Source of the DNA: Candidatus Epulonipiscium sp.
GTDB taxonomy: Bacteria; Bacillota_A; Clostridia; Lachnospirales; Cellulosilyticaceae
DNA length: 49,459 nucleotides
Reading direction: 5' to 3'
NCBI GenBank assembly: GCA_012841565.1
Contig: DUUM01000222.1
Location: 1 to 49,459 of the forward strand
The first letter of the stretch is position 1. Every line of letters begins with the position of its first letter. The notes under the pieces were generated by a model. The model did not search any database, was not told where the DNA came from, and saw only the letters and a program-made list of their open reading frames with translations. The position numbers and the translations under genes are program-made. This document shows positions 7,753-16,600 of this stretch, one piece after another.

Positions 7753-8937
7753 TTATTCTCCCTTCGGGGACTGTCCCCCAGCTAGCTCTAATATTGCTGC
7801 AACATCTTTTTCATATAAAGGTACAAACTGACCTAAAGGACCATTTTCAGTGGCTTTCTTGGCCATTTCCGGAATACGATCTACTGGAATGCTGGCATCT
7901 TGTAAACTAACAGGCATTCCAAGAGATTTAAAGAATTCTTTTGTACGCTTAATACCTTCTAGTGCCGTCTGTTCCAGATTAAATGGATTTATGTCAACGT
8001 TCCATACTCTATTGGCAAACTGCGCAAACCTTGAAATATCTTGTTTATAGACATATTGCATCCATGCTGGGAAAACAATGGCAAGGCCTGCCCCGTGAGC
8101 AATATCATAGATTCCACTGATTTCGTGCTCAATATCATGACTTGCCCAATCCCCAATTCTTCCTGTGCCTAAAAGGTCATTATGAGCTAGTGTCCCTGCC
8201 CACATTATTTCTGCTCTTGCATCATAGCCTGTCGGTTCTTGTAGCACTCTCGGTGCATTGTCTATAATAGCTTTCATAACCGCTTCTGACATTCTATCGA
8301 TAAGCTCTACATTTTGTACGTTGGTAAAATATCTTTCTAGTATGTGAGCAAACATATCGACTGAGCCGCATGCCGTTTGGTAATCCGGAAGTGTATAGGT
8401 AAGGACTGGGTTTAAAATTGAGAACTGCGGTCTTAAAAAATCTGATCCTGCTCCTTTTTTATACCATCCATCTTCATTTGTTATAACAGTCGCGCCACTA
8501 GATTCACTACCTGCTGCTGGAATCGTTAAAATAACCCCTACCGGTAATGCTTTTTTTATTTCCGCTTTACCTGTGTAAAAGTCCCAAACATCTCCATCAT
8601 ACATAACACCGGCAGCAATAGATTTTGCTGAATCTATAACGCTTCCTCCGCCCACTGCTAATATAGAATCTACACCCTGTTCTTTACACAGTTTAATACC
8701 CTCTTGTACTAAGCTTAATCTCGGGTTAGGCTTAACCCCTTCTAGTTCTACTACTTCTACGTGTGCTTCTTTAAGAGATTGTATAACCTGATCATATAAT
8801 CCACTCTTCTTTATACTGCCCCCCCCATAATGCAACAATACCTTTTTACCAATATTGCTCATTTCGGCGCCAACAAGTAATTCTGTTTCTTTCCCAAATA
8901 TAATCTTTGTAGTATTTTGAAATACGAAGTTCTGCAT
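7753..8937 (-). CDS. iron-containing alcohol (butanol) dehydrogenase, YugJ/BdhA type
   Basis: A group III Fe-dependent NAD(P)H alcohol dehydrogenase, probably reducing aldehydes in fermentation. The start is at 8937 (MQNFVFQNTTK), nine bases after AGGAGG. The 394-aa product has the N-terminal Rossmann-type cofactor domain with LLHYGGGSIKKSGLYD and GGGSVIDSAKS, then the metal-binding helical domain with Asp/His in VDMFAH and His residues in HEISGIYDIAHGAGLA. The last residues (GGQSPKGE) are encoded by a REP-like palindrome and exceed the usual end of the family. It is the first gene of the unit leading to gatCAB. Confidence 0.93.
   Translation of the reverse strand: MQNFVFQNTTKIIFGKETELLVGAEMSNIGKKVLLHYGGGSIKKSGLYDQVIQSLKEAHVEVVELEGVKPNPRLSLVQEGIKLCKEQGVDSILAVGGGSVIDSAKSIAAGVMYDGDVWDFYTGKAEIKKALPVGVILTIPAAGSESSGATVITNEDGWYKKGAGSDFLRPQFSILNPVLTYTLPDYQTACGSVDMFAHILERYFTNVQNVELIDRMSEAVMKAIIDNAPRVLQEPTGYDARAEIMWAGTLAHNDLLGTGRIGDWASHDIEHEISGIYDIAHGAGLAIVFPAWMQYVYKQDISRFAQFANRVWNVDINPFNLEQTALEGIKRTKEFFKSLGMPVSLQDASIPVDRIPEMAKKATENGPLGQFVPLYEKDVAAILELAGGQSPKGE
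7766..7778. repeat. GGGGACTGTCCCC palindrome (REP-like)
   Basis: A 13-base perfect palindrome inside the last codons of the alcohol dehydrogenase. A second copy (with A/T centre on the opposite reading) ends cbiL at 25121-25133, and related GGGGACGGTTAACA arms occur at 33751-33830. Dispersed repeats starting GGGGACGGT are known in many Firmicutes as REP-type elements mobilised by RAYT transposases; no such transposase is in this window. Confidence 0.6.
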
Positions 8938-9007
8938 AATATATTGCCTCCTTGTTAATCTGCGTATAAAGACATTATCTCGATTTAAATATACCATAAT
9001 ATGTCCC

Positions 9008-9138
9008 TTATTTACAAAGCTTTTTTAGCCCTTCTTCAGGGTTATTTTTAGGATAATATTCAAGGCCTATAGCCCCTTTAAACCCCAAGTCATCATTTTT
9101 TTAAATATGGCGTCATAGTTACGTTCCCATAGATCTGT
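9008..9138 (-). pseudogene. remnant of a hydroxypyruvate-isomerase-like TIM-barrel gene
   Basis: The minus strand reads TDLWERNYDAIFKK in one frame, then after an A-rich run continues one frame over as DDLGFKGAIGLEYYPKNN and on to EEGLKKLCK and a stop. The second piece matches the C-terminal pattern of hydroxypyruvate isomerase/sugar-phosphate isomerase TIM barrels (LGFxGxIGLEY.P). Only about 43 codons remain, interrupted by a frameshift, with no start, directly after the HAD gene start region is absent. This is a decaying 3' end of a deleted gene. Confidence 0.65.
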
Positions 9139-9140
9139 TT

Positions 9141-9929
9141 TTATATTGCTTTTGATTTTAATAACCCCAATTGTTTGCAAGCATTCCAAATGCCATCATT
9201 TGTATTGGCCGTCGTAACATAATCTGCTACTGCTTTTATTTCAGGCACACTATTGCCCATAGCAACACCGTAGCCGACAAACGACAGCATCTCCATATCA
9301 TTAAGAGCATCGCCAAAGGCATAGGTATTCTCTATTTTAAAATCCATGGCTTCAATCATTTTTTGAATACCGACTGCTTTAGAATTCCCTTTTGGCATTG
9401 CATCCATTCCAAATTTATGAAATCTTATAAATTGCAAGTTTGGATGGGCTTCTCTATATATTTTGTCATCCTTTTCCTCACTATAAACGACGGCTTGGTT
9501 TACAGGCCTAGTAATATGTAGCTCGGAATCCATCCGCGGGTATTTCATTTGCAATGTTTCCATACAGTTTTGTATCATAGGATGCTCTTTGTGTAGAGAC
9601 CAGGTATCATCATGGGTTATAAATGCCATAGAATGGTTATTCTTTTCTACTGTGTTAACAAGCCCTACAACCTCTTCTTGAGCCATACTTTTTAGGTATA
9701 TTTCCTTTCCTTCAAATATAGCATATGAACCATTAATAGCCACATAAGAATTAATATTTAATTCTTCGCATACCCATAACATTTCCTTAGGTCCCCGCCC
9801 TGTAGCTATTGCAGTATATACACCACTTTCTTGCAACTCCCTAATAGCCCTCCTTGTTGATTTTGGGATCTGTTTATTCTCATCCAATATCGTTCCGTCT
9901 ATATCGAAAAACACAATTTTTTTAGTCAC
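9141..9929 (-). CDS. HAD-superfamily (Cof-type) sugar-phosphate phosphatase
   Basis: A 262-aa cytosolic phosphatase of the Cof/YitU subfamily (HAD class IIB). Motif I is DIDGT with nucleophile Asp9 and acid Asp11. A cap domain occupies roughly residues 85-190. Motif III is the Lys in PKGNSKAVGIQ and motif IV is FGDALNDMEML near residue 220. Members dephosphorylate sugar phosphates and similar metabolites; the substrate cannot be read here. It lies between the sugar-transporter operon terminator and a pseudogene, all in the same direction, and probably has its own promoter in 9930-10045. Confidence 0.9.
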   Translation of the reverse strand: MTKKIVFFDIDGTILDENKQIPKSTRRAIRELQESGVYTAIATGRGPKEMLWVCEELNINSYVAINGSYAIFEGKEIYLKSMAQEEVVGLVNTVEKNNHSMAFITHDDTWSLHKEHPMIQNCMETLQMKYPRMDSELHITRPVNQAVVYSEEKDDKIYREAHPNLQFIRFHKFGMDAMPKGNSKAVGIQKMIEAMDFKIENTYAFGDALNDMEMLSFVGYGVAMGNSVPEIKAVADYVTTANTNDGIWNACKQLGLLKSKAI

Positions 9930-10045
9930 TTTAATTTCCCTTCTAAATCTATATTTTTATATTATTTTAGTCGTATTTTCTTAATACCTTAAGTATAGCA
10001 TATTATTTCATATCTTAAAAATACAGGCTTTATTATGTCACAGCA

Positions 10046-10091
10046 AAAAGAGTTATTAAGGGGTTTAGAAAAACCCCTTAATAACTCTTTT
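10046..10091 (-). terminator. intrinsic terminator of the sugar ABC operon
   Basis: A perfect 21-bp inverted repeat (10046-10066 and 10071-10091, loop AGAA) with A-rich and T-rich ends lies just after mmsB. It is symmetrical and could stop transcription from both sides. Confidence 0.93.
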
Positions 10092-10116
10092 ATTGTCTAT
10101 GTATAAGACCCTATGC

Positions 10117-11286
10117 TTATTTTTTAGACTTAGACTTTGTATAAACATCAAATGCAACAGCCGCTAACAACACCATACCTTTGATTGTTTGTTGCCAATC
10201 AATCCCTACACCTATAATAGACATACCATTGTTAAGTACTCCCATTACAAGCCCACCTATAATGGCGCCTATAACGGTCCCTATTCCACCAGATGCTGAT
10301 GCACCTCCGATATAACAAGCTGCAATAGCGTCTAGTTCAAAACCCGAACCTGCTTTAGGCGTTGCAGCATTCAGTCTGCCTGTGAAAACCATACCTGCTA
10401 AAGCCGATAATAATCCCATGTTGACATAAACCCAAAACATTACTTTCTCTGTCTTTATACCAGAAAGTTTTGCCGCTTTCTCATTACCGCCAAGGGCGTA
10501 AATGTGGCGCCCTGGAATTGTCTTGTTTGCTATAAATGTATAGACGACAACAAGAGCCGCAAGTAAGACAAGAACATTTGGGATCCCTTTATAAGAAGCT
10601 AAACTAAATGTTAATAAGTTTATAGCCAATATAATGATTGCAAGCTTAGCAATTAAAAATTGTATTGGCAATGTATCAAAATTGTATTTTATCTTCTTTT
10701 TTCTATTATCAAGCTCCATCCATATATAAATGACTGAAAATATGATTCCTACTAAGATTGTCGTAATATGCAAATTGCTACCACCAAATATATCTGGGGT
10801 AAATCCAGAACTTATTGCTTGAAAAGCTTCTGGAAACGGAGCTAAGGTCTTTCCTTGTAGTATGACAAGGGTTAGTCCTCTAAATACTAACATACCTGCC
10901 AAAGTAACAATAAATGCCGGTATTTTTACATAAGCTATCCAGTATCCCTGCCACGCTCCAACCAAGGCCCCAATTAATAAGGATATGATAACAGCTATGA
11001 CTACTGGCACCTTTAGATTGACCATTAGCATGCCAGATATAGCGCCAACAAAAGCCACTACTGACCCTACAGACAGATCTACATTACCTGTAATAATAAC
11101 CAGTAGCATTCCTATTGCCAAAACCAAGATATAGCTGTTTTGTAAAATCAAGTTACTAACATTTAAGGGTTTTAATAATATCCCACCTGTTAATATTTGA
11201 AATAATATTACAATAGACACAAGGGCTATCCCCATACCATATTGTCTTATATTGCTTTTCATAAGTTGTTTAAACCTATCCATCAT
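10117..11286 (-). CDS. mmsB: monosaccharide ABC transporter permease (MmsB/GguB type)
   Basis: The membrane subunit of a carbohydrate-uptake transporter of the RbsC/XylH family, in the longer GguB/MmsB subgroup that carries a central insert. It has 389 aa and about ten membrane segments. It shows the conserved [11 protein letters not shown] loop, [17 protein letters not shown], the cytoplasmic [15 protein letters not shown] coupling loop and [19 protein letters not shown] near the C-terminus. A charged stretch around residue 193 ([13 protein letters not shown]) marks the insert. Its ATG overlaps the mmsA stop as ATGA. Subgroup substrates are arabinose, galactose, glucose and xylose; which one applies is not visible. 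Confidence 0.92.
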   Translation of the reverse strand: MMDRFKQLMKSNIRQYGMGIALVSIVILFQILTGGILLKPLNVSNLILQNSYILVLAIGMLLVIITGNVDLSVGSVVAFVGAISGMLMVNLKVPVVIAVIISLLIGALVGAWQGYWIAYVKIPAFIVTLAGMLVFRGLTLVILQGKTLAPFPEAFQAISSGFTPDIFGGSNLHITTILVGIIFSVIYIWMELDNRKKKIKYNFDTLPIQFLIAKLAIIILAINLLTFSLASYKGIPNVLVLLAALVVVYTFIANKTIPGRHIYALGGNEKAAKLSGIKTEKVMFWVYVNMGLLSALAGMVFTGRLNAATPKAGSGFELDAIAACYIGGASASGGIGTVIGAIIGGLVMGVLNNGMSIIGVGIDWQQTIKGMVLLAAVAFDVYTKSKSKK

Positions 11287-12821
11287 CGTGCCCCCTTACT
11301 GTGTCCCATAATACACTTCATAATACTCTCAGATGTCGCATCAGCCTGATTCAGCTCACCGGCAATTTCTCCTTCATTCATAACATATACCCGATCACAC
11401 ATACCAAGCAATTCCGGAAGCTCTGATGAAATCATAATGATTGATTTCCCTTGATCTACAAGTTGATTTATAATGGTATATATCTCATATTTCGCCCCTA
11501 CATCAACGCCTCGTGTCGGCTCGTCTAGAATTAAGATATCTGGATCTGAAAAAATCCATTTACTTAAAACAACTTTCTGCTGGTTTCCACCACTTAAATC
11601 ACTGGTTTTTTGTAATATGCTTGAGGACCTGATATTGAACTTATCACGGTATTCTTCAGCCACCACAATCCCCTTATTTTCATCTATCTTTTGTTTGTTA
11701 CTAATTTTATCTAAGCTTGATATTAATACATTGTTTTTAATATCATCTATTAAAATCAAACCATAACCTTTTCTATCTTCCGTTACATAGGCTAGACCAT
11801 GGTCAATTGCCTTCCTAACCGTATTCAATTTTATTTCTTTACCCTCTTTAATAAGTGTGCCAGATATTTTCTTTCCATAAGACATTCCGAAAATACTCAT
11901 AGCAAGTTCAGTTCTACCTGCTCCCATTAATCCAGCAATTCCTAGAACTTCTCCTTTTCTAACATTTAAATTGATATGATTAATCACTTTCCTATTTTCA
12001 TACAAAGGATGATAAACTTCCCAATCTTTAACCTCAAATATAACCTCTCCTATTTTAGGTTCTCTTTTGGGAAATCGGTCTACAATTTCTCTCCCTACCA
12101 TACCCTTGATAATCCTATCCTCATCAATCATTTCTGTTCCTTTTTCAAGGGTCTCTACCACTGTTCCATCCCGAATAATTGTAATTCGGTCTGCTACTTT
12201 TGAAACTTCATTAAGCTTATGAGAAATTAAAATAGATGTAACCCCTGATTTTTTTAGTTCTAATAACAAATCCAACAGTTTATTACTATCCTCATCATTC
12301 AAGGCAGCTGTTGGTTCATCTAAAATAAGTAATTTAACATCTTTAGAAAGTGCTTTTGCAATTTCAACTAGTTGCTGCTTTCCAACACCTATCTCATCTG
12401 CTAATGTGTTAGGGTTTTCATCTAGCCCCACCTTTTTAAGTAAGGCTTCTGTTTTTGTGATTGTTTTGTTCCAATTAACAATTCCATTATGTGCTTGCTC
12501 ATTTCCTAAGAACACATTCTCTGCTATAGAAAGATATGGACTAAGGGCCAATTCTTGATGAATAATGACAATGCCCATTTTTTCACTATCTTTAATATCC
12601 TTAAATTCACAAATCTTATTGTTGAATATGATATCTCCAGAATATGTTCCATAAGTATAAACGCCACTTAAAACATTCATTAATGTTGATTTTCCAGCAC
12701 CATTTTCACCTACCAATGCGTGAATTTCATTTGTCCTTACTTCTAAGTTCACATTGCTAAGTGCTTTTATGCCAGAAAACGCCTTTGTTATATCTCGCAT
12801 CCTTAATATCATATCTGGCAT
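11283..12821 (-). CDS. mmsA: monosaccharide ABC transporter tandem ATPase (MmsA/GguA type)
   Basis: A 512-aa ATPase with two fused nucleotide-binding domains that powers the MmsB permease. Domain 1 (about 5-245) has Walker [10 protein letters not shown] at 38-46, the signature-like [13 protein letters not shown], Walker [12 protein letters not shown] and an ISHKLNEV switch. Domain 2 (about 260-505) has the usual altered Walker [11 protein letters not shown], a full [14 protein letters not shown] signature and [12 protein letters not shown]. One altered ATP site is normal for sugar importers of this class. It follows chvE, with a hairpin between them, and overlaps mmsB by four bases. Confidence 0.94.
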   Translation of the reverse strand: MPDMILRMRDITKAFSGIKALSNVNLEVRTNEIHALVGENGAGKSTLMNVLSGVYTYGTYSGDIIFNNKICEFKDIKDSEKMGIVIIHQELALSPYLSIAENVFLGNEQAHNGIVNWNKTITKTEALLKKVGLDENPNTLADEIGVGKQQLVEIAKALSKDVKLLILDEPTAALNDEDSNKLLDLLLELKKSGVTSILISHKLNEVSKVADRITIIRDGTVVETLEKGTEMIDEDRIIKGMVGREIVDRFPKREPKIGEVIFEVKDWEVYHPLYENRKVINHINLNVRKGEVLGIAGLMGAGRTELAMSIFGMSYGKKISGTLIKEGKEIKLNTVRKAIDHGLAYVTEDRKGYGLILIDDIKNNVLISSLDKISNKQKIDENKGIVVAEEYRDKFNIRSSSILQKTSDLSGGNQQKVVLSKWIFSDPDILILDEPTRGVDVGAKYEIYTIINQLVDQGKSIIMISSELPELLGMCDRVYVMNEGEIAGELNQADATSESIMKCIMGHSKGAR

Positions 12822-12845
12822 CTTTCTAGCTCCTTATCTCATATT

Positions 12846-12883
12846 TTTTAAACGGGTGCTGATTAATCATCACCCGTTTAAAA
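12846..12883 (-). terminator. intercistronic hairpin between chvE and mmsA
   Basis: Arms of 13 bases (12846-12858 and 12871-12883) pair perfectly; the loop itself contains the palindrome GATTAATC. It has a T-run on the minus strand. Placed six bases after chvE, it probably ends part of the transcripts or protects the chvE mRNA, giving more binding protein than ATPase. Confidence 0.75.
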
Positions 12884-12888
12884 TTTTA

Positions 12889-13965
12889 CTACTCTATTTC
12901 ATCCGCTGTATAATAGCCACTATCTACTAGTATTTCTTTATAGTTATTAACATCTACAGAGATAGGCTCTAAAAGATATGATGGAACAACCTTTTTACCG
13001 TTATCATATGTCTCAGTATCATTAATAGGCGCTTCTTCACCTTTTAATATAGCATCGCACATCTCAGCAGCTTTACTTGCTAATTGTCTTGTATCTTTAA
13101 ATACTGTTTGGGTTTGCTCTCCTGCAACAATAGACTTGATAGATGGTAATTCTGCATCTTGCCCTGTTACGATAGGCATTTTTTGATCCCCTTTACCATA
13201 GCCTATACTTTTAAGTGATGATAAAATACCAATACTAATGCCATCATATGGTGATAATACAGCATCTATTTTTTCATCTGTATAATGCGCACTTAAAAGG
13301 TTATCCATACGCGCTTGAGCTGTAGCACCATCCCATCTTAGTGTTGAAACTTTGTCCATTCCCATTTGGGTACTTTTTACAACTAGTTTACCTGAATCTA
13401 TATATGATTGTAATATCGAAATAGCTCCATCATAGAAGAAATAAGCATTGTTATCATCTGGTGAACCACCAAACAACTCAATATTAAATGGCCCTTTTCC
13501 TTCTTTAAGCCCAAGCATTTCCTCTATATATGTACCCTGTTGGACACCTACTTTAAAATTATCAAATGTAGCATAGTAAGTGATATCTTCTGTATTTCTA
13601 ATTAAACGATCGTATGCTACAACTGGAATTCCCACTTCTGCTGCTTTCCCAATAACATCTGTTAAAGCTTCTCCATCAATAGATGCGATCACTAAAACAT
13701 CTACCTCTTTCGTAATCATATTTTCAAGTTGTGCAATTTGATTTTCAACATTATCCTCTGCATATTGAAGATCCACGGCATAGCCCTTATCTTCAAGTTC
13801 CTTTTTCATATTATTACCATCATCAATCCAACGTTGTGAAGATTTGGTTGGCATAGCAACCCCTACTGTTTTTTGATCCTTGCTTGCCTTTTTCGCCCCG
13901 CCTGAACATGCTGTAAGTGATAAAATCAGTGTTGTTGATAACATAATTGCAAATATCTTTTTCAT
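12889..13965 (-). CDS. chvE: ChvE-type monosaccharide-binding lipoprotein
   Basis: The periplasmic-binding-protein-like receptor that delivers sugar to MmsAB, tethered to the outer face of the membrane. A type II signal peptide ends in the lipobox LTAC (Cys20), then a Ser/Gly/Lys linker. The mature protein has the two-lobe type I fold: [44 protein letters not shown], and the hinge-side [15 protein letters not shown] and [13 protein letters not shown] segments typical of ChvE. It has 358 aa, the usual length. It is first in the operon, with a GGGGATGGAG ribosome site. In Agrobacterium the homologue binds several aldoses. Confidence 0.92.
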   Translation of the reverse strand: MKKIFAIMLSTTLILSLTACSGGAKKASKDQKTVGVAMPTKSSQRWIDDGNNMKKELEDKGYAVDLQYAEDNVENQIAQLENMITKEVDVLVIASIDGEALTDVIGKAAEVGIPVVAYDRLIRNTEDITYYATFDNFKVGVQQGTYIEEMLGLKEGKGPFNIELFGGSPDDNNAYFFYDGAISILQSYIDSGKLVVKSTQMGMDKVSTLRWDGATAQARMDNLLSAHYTDEKIDAVLSPYDGISIGILSSLKSIGYGKGDQKMPIVTGQDAELPSIKSIVAGEQTQTVFKDTRQLASKAAEMCDAILKGEEAPINDTETYDNGKKVVPSYLLEPISVDVNNYKEILVDSGYYTADEIE

Positions 13966-14001
13966 TTCTCCATCCCCTTTTCAACTAGTTTATTTATCTA
14001 C

Positions 14002-14040
14002 AAATTTTATTTATACATAGTTGTCTATGAAATAAAATTT
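14002..14040 (-). promoter_or_regulatory. inverted repeat in the chvE leader
   Basis: AAATTTTATTT and CATAG (14002-14012, 14016-14020) pair with CTATG and AAATAAAATTT (14025-14040) over 16 bp with a 3-base bulge. It lies about 37 bases before the chvE start, inside the long leader, and could be an operator or an mRNA structure. A second short repeat, GAACAC/GTGTTC, lies at 14062-14088. The whole 13966-14260 stretch shows no gene; these repeats and a promoter candidate are all I see in it. Confidence 0.45.
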
Positions 14041-14110
14041 AATAGTCACTTATGTAAATATGAACACCATCTTCTTTCGAGTGTGTTCTTTTACTTACGT
14101 TTATGTTTGA

Positions 14111-14139
14111 ATATTATCATATAGTTTTTACATTGTCAA
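14111..14139 (-). promoter_or_regulatory. candidate promoter of chvE-mmsA-mmsB
   Basis: On the minus strand TTGACA (14134-14139) precedes TAATAT (14111-14116) by 17 bases. The -35 is perfect and the -10 matches four of six. It would give a leader of about 140 bases that contains the repeats at 14002-14088. Confidence 0.5.
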
Positions 14140-14260
14140 CACATTATACATTTTTAGATTTATTTTCATGATATATATGTGAGATATTACTTTTTTATGT
14201 TCTTTATACCTAGTTAATCCTACAAACGAATGTTTATTGTATCTATTCCCTCTAATTATC

Positions 14261-14290
14261 TTGCCTTTTTGTTTCACTTCACCCTATAAT
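14261..14290 (+). promoter_or_regulatory. promoter of the DeoR-ATPase pair
   Basis: TTGCCT (14261-14266) and TATAAT (14285-14290) with an 18-base spacer. Transcription would begin near 14297, which leaves a usable leader for the ATG at 14320 but not for the GTG at 14302. Confidence 0.6.
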
Positions 14291-14319
14291 GTAGTTAGAA
14301 AGTGAAAAGTGGTGTAAAT

Positions 14320-15102
14320 ATGTTTGCTATTGAAAGATATAAAATAATTAAAAACTATTTAACAAAAGAAAGTAAAGTAGAAGTTGCTACTTTGAGTAAA
14401 GTTTTAGGTGTTTCTGAAGTAACCATTCGGCGCGACTTAGAGAAACTTGAAAACGATGGTTTCTTGTCTAGAATACATGGGGGTGCTATCTTAAACCAAG
14501 AAGCAAATTCTATCCCTATTCTTCCAGCGGAAGATAAAAACTTCAAAAAATACGAAGAAATTGCTAATATCGCCATTCACATGATCCAAGATAATGATGT
14601 TATTATGCTTATAAACGGTCCTATTAATATGCAAATTGCAAAAAAACTTTCCACAAAAAATAATATAACCGTACTTACTAACGACCTGTTGATTGCTTTA
14701 GAATTATCTTCTTATTTATCCGTAAAAATAGTCTTACTAGGTGGTGACGTAGATTATAGTAGTAAAGCTGTGTTCGGAAAGTTAACCTCACTTAATATAG
14801 AGAAGTTTTTTGTAAATAAGGTTTTTCTTGAGGTTGATGGGATTGATATAAACACGCAAATTACTGTGTCTAGTATTGACAAAGCTTCGCTTATGCAAGA
14901 ATCCATCCGAAAATCAAGAGAAAAAATCATCGTTTGTCTAGCAGATGCTTTTAACCAAACGGCCTTCTACAGTGTGGATAAGATAACAATAGCTGATAAA
15001 ATCATTACAAATCCATCGATCAATAATGATTATAAGCGCTATCTATTTAATCAAGATATCCCTCTTTTTACATCAATGGGTACCTTTGAAGGAAGTGTTT
15101 AA
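14320..15102 (+). CDS. DeoR-family transcriptional regulator with altered effector site
   Basis: Residues 1-57 form a standard DeoR winged helix (MFAIERYKIIKNYL; VSEVTIRRDLEKLENDGFLSRIHGGAIL). The C-terminal half follows the DeoR sugar-phosphate sensor fold (TVLTNDLLIALEL, KIVLLGGDVD, CLADAFNQ), but the usual phosphate-binding Ser-Gly-Thr-Thr loop reads INGPINM, and FLGADGI reads FLEVDGI. It may therefore not bind a sugar phosphate in the normal way. I use ATG 14320 because it gives the family start MFA-ER and a leader after the promoter. It is divergent from chvE and probably regulates it or the downstream ATPase; this is inference from position. Confidence 0.85.
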   Translation: MFAIERYKIIKNYLTKESKVEVATLSKVLGVSEVTIRRDLEKLENDGFLSRIHGGAILNQEANSIPILPAEDKNFKKYEEIANIAIHMIQDNDVIMLINGPINMQIAKKLSTKNNITVLTNDLLIALELSSYLSVKIVLLGGDVDYSSKAVFGKLTSLNIEKFFVNKVFLEVDGIDINTQITVSSIDKASLMQESIRKSREKIIVCLADAFNQTAFYSVDKITIADKIITNPSINNDYKRYLFNQDIPLFTSMGTFEGSV

Positions 15103-15103
15103 T

Positions 15104-16600
15104 GTGAAAAACCCTATCCTAAAACTAATCAATATCACAAAAGCCTTTGATGAGGACTTTATACTTAATCATATTAATCTGTCCTTATTTGCAAGTGAAG
15201 TTCATGTTTTAGTGGGAGAAAATGGTTCCGGCAAATCAGCCATTATGAATATTATTGCTGGTATTATTAAACAAGATTCAGGAGATATTTTTATTAACCA
15301 AAAGCTTGTGAACATTGACTGTCTATCTTCTTCAAAAAACCATGACATTTTATATCTTATGCAGGATATTAATTGTTTTGGTAATTTAACCGTTGCCGAA
15401 AATGTATTTTCAGACAAATTGCCTTTTACCAATAAATATGTAAAAATAATTGATTATAACAAACTGTATTTTAAGTGCCAAGCATTATTTGATGAACTTA
15501 ATATTCCAATTAATATACGTGAAAAGGCCGATAAATTAGGTCTCGCAGAAAAATACTTAATTGAATTTGCGAGAGCTTATATTTCTGATTCTAAAATTAT
15601 TATCTTTGATGAGCCTACTGCTGTACTTACTAAAATTGAAAGGGATATATTGTTTTCGATTATTCAATCCTTAAAGCAAAAGGGCGTTGGTATTTTTTAT
15701 ATTTCACATAGAATCGAAGAAATTAAACTTATCGGAGATAGAGTTACATTTCTTCGCAAAGGCAATGTGCTAGGAACAAGAGACCTAGCGCATATTGAAA
15801 GTTCTGAGATTCTAAAGATTTTAACTGGTTCTATCCATAAAAATAAGTACCCTAAGTTAGATATTCCTTTGGGTACTGAGGTACTATCTGTTAATAATCT
15901 TCATTGGGGCACTACTTTAAGGAACATTACATTTAATCTTAGAAAAAATGAAATTATAGGAATAACGGGGCTAATGGGTTCTGGACGGACCAAACTAGCT
16001 CATTGTCTTTTTGGCGCAACCAAACCTACTGCTGGTACTATCACCATCAATAAAAAAGAAGTTATACTCAATTCACCATCAGATGCTATTGCTCATGGAA
16101 TCGCCCTAGTTCCTGAAGATAGAACTACTGATTCTATTTTTGGCGATTTGGACGTTATAACCAACCTTAGTATATCCTCCCTAAAAAGATTTACTCGTTT
16201 TGGCAAACTACACGTTCCAATGGTCGAAAGAATAACAAAAGACTACGTCAACCGACTTAATATCAGTCATAGTTTTTCTTATGACCCATTAGCCTCTTAC
16301 AGTGGCGGTAATCAGCAAAAAGTTGTTTTAGCTAAGTGGATTATGAGTCGATCGAAAATATTCATTTTTGATGAGCCCACTAGAGGGATTGATATTGTAT
16401 CTAAGGTAGATATTTATAACTCTCTTACTGACTTGGTGACTAAAGGCGCTTCTATCATTCTTATTTCTTCAGATATTGATGAGCTTTTAGGAATGTGCGA
16501 TCGAATTATGATTCTATCTAACGGCCAAATCGTACGCGAACTCTCTCGCTCAGAAGCTACTAAAGAGAAAGTTCTACATTATGTAGCTCAAGCTTTGTAG
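15104..16600 (+). CDS. orphan tandem sugar ABC ATPase (RbsA/MmsA-like)
   Basis: A 498-aa double ATPase of the carbohydrate-uptake class. The start is GTG 15104, eight bases after AAGGAAG, one base after the regulator's stop; the frame is open further upstream inside the regulator but without support. Domain 1 has Walker A GENGSGKSA and IIFDEPTAVLT, but its signature is badly worn (LGLAEKYLIEFARAY against [15 protein letters not shown]). Domain 2 keeps [13 protein letters not shown] and IFDEPTRGID. There is no permease or binding protein beside it. It may energise the divergent MmsB/ChvE system or a distant one. Its 3' end overlaps cobD, on the other strand, by 27 bases. Confidence 0.88.
   Translation: MKNPILKLINITKAFDEDFILNHINLSLFASEVHVLVGENGSGKSAIMNIIAGIIKQDSGDIFINQKLVNIDCLSSSKNHDILYLMQDINCFGNLTVAENVFSDKLPFTNKYVKIIDYNKLYFKCQALFDELNIPINIREKADKLGLAEKYLIEFARAYISDSKIIIFDEPTAVLTKIERDILFSIIQSLKQKGVGIFYISHRIEEIKLIGDRVTFLRKGNVLGTRDLAHIESSEILKILTGSIHKNKYPKLDIPLGTEVLSVNNLHWGTTLRNITFNLRKNEIIGITGLMGSGRTKLAHCLFGATKPTAGTITINKKEVILNSPSDAIAHGIALVPEDRTTDSIFGDLDVITNLSISSLKRFTRFGKLHVPMVERITKDYVNRLNISHSFSYDPLASYSGGNQQKVVLAKWIMSRSKIFIFDEPTRGIDIVSKVDIYNSLTDLVTKGASIILISSDIDELLGMCDRIMILSNGQIVRELSRSEATKEKVLHYVAQAL

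Noticed and set aside
15104..16600. Orphan ABC ATPase as the missing CbiO of the cobalt transporter
   Set aside because: It is a fused double ATPase of the monosaccharide class with EPTRGID and [11 protein letters not shown], unlike the single-domain CbiO, and it is on the other strand with a DeoR gene.
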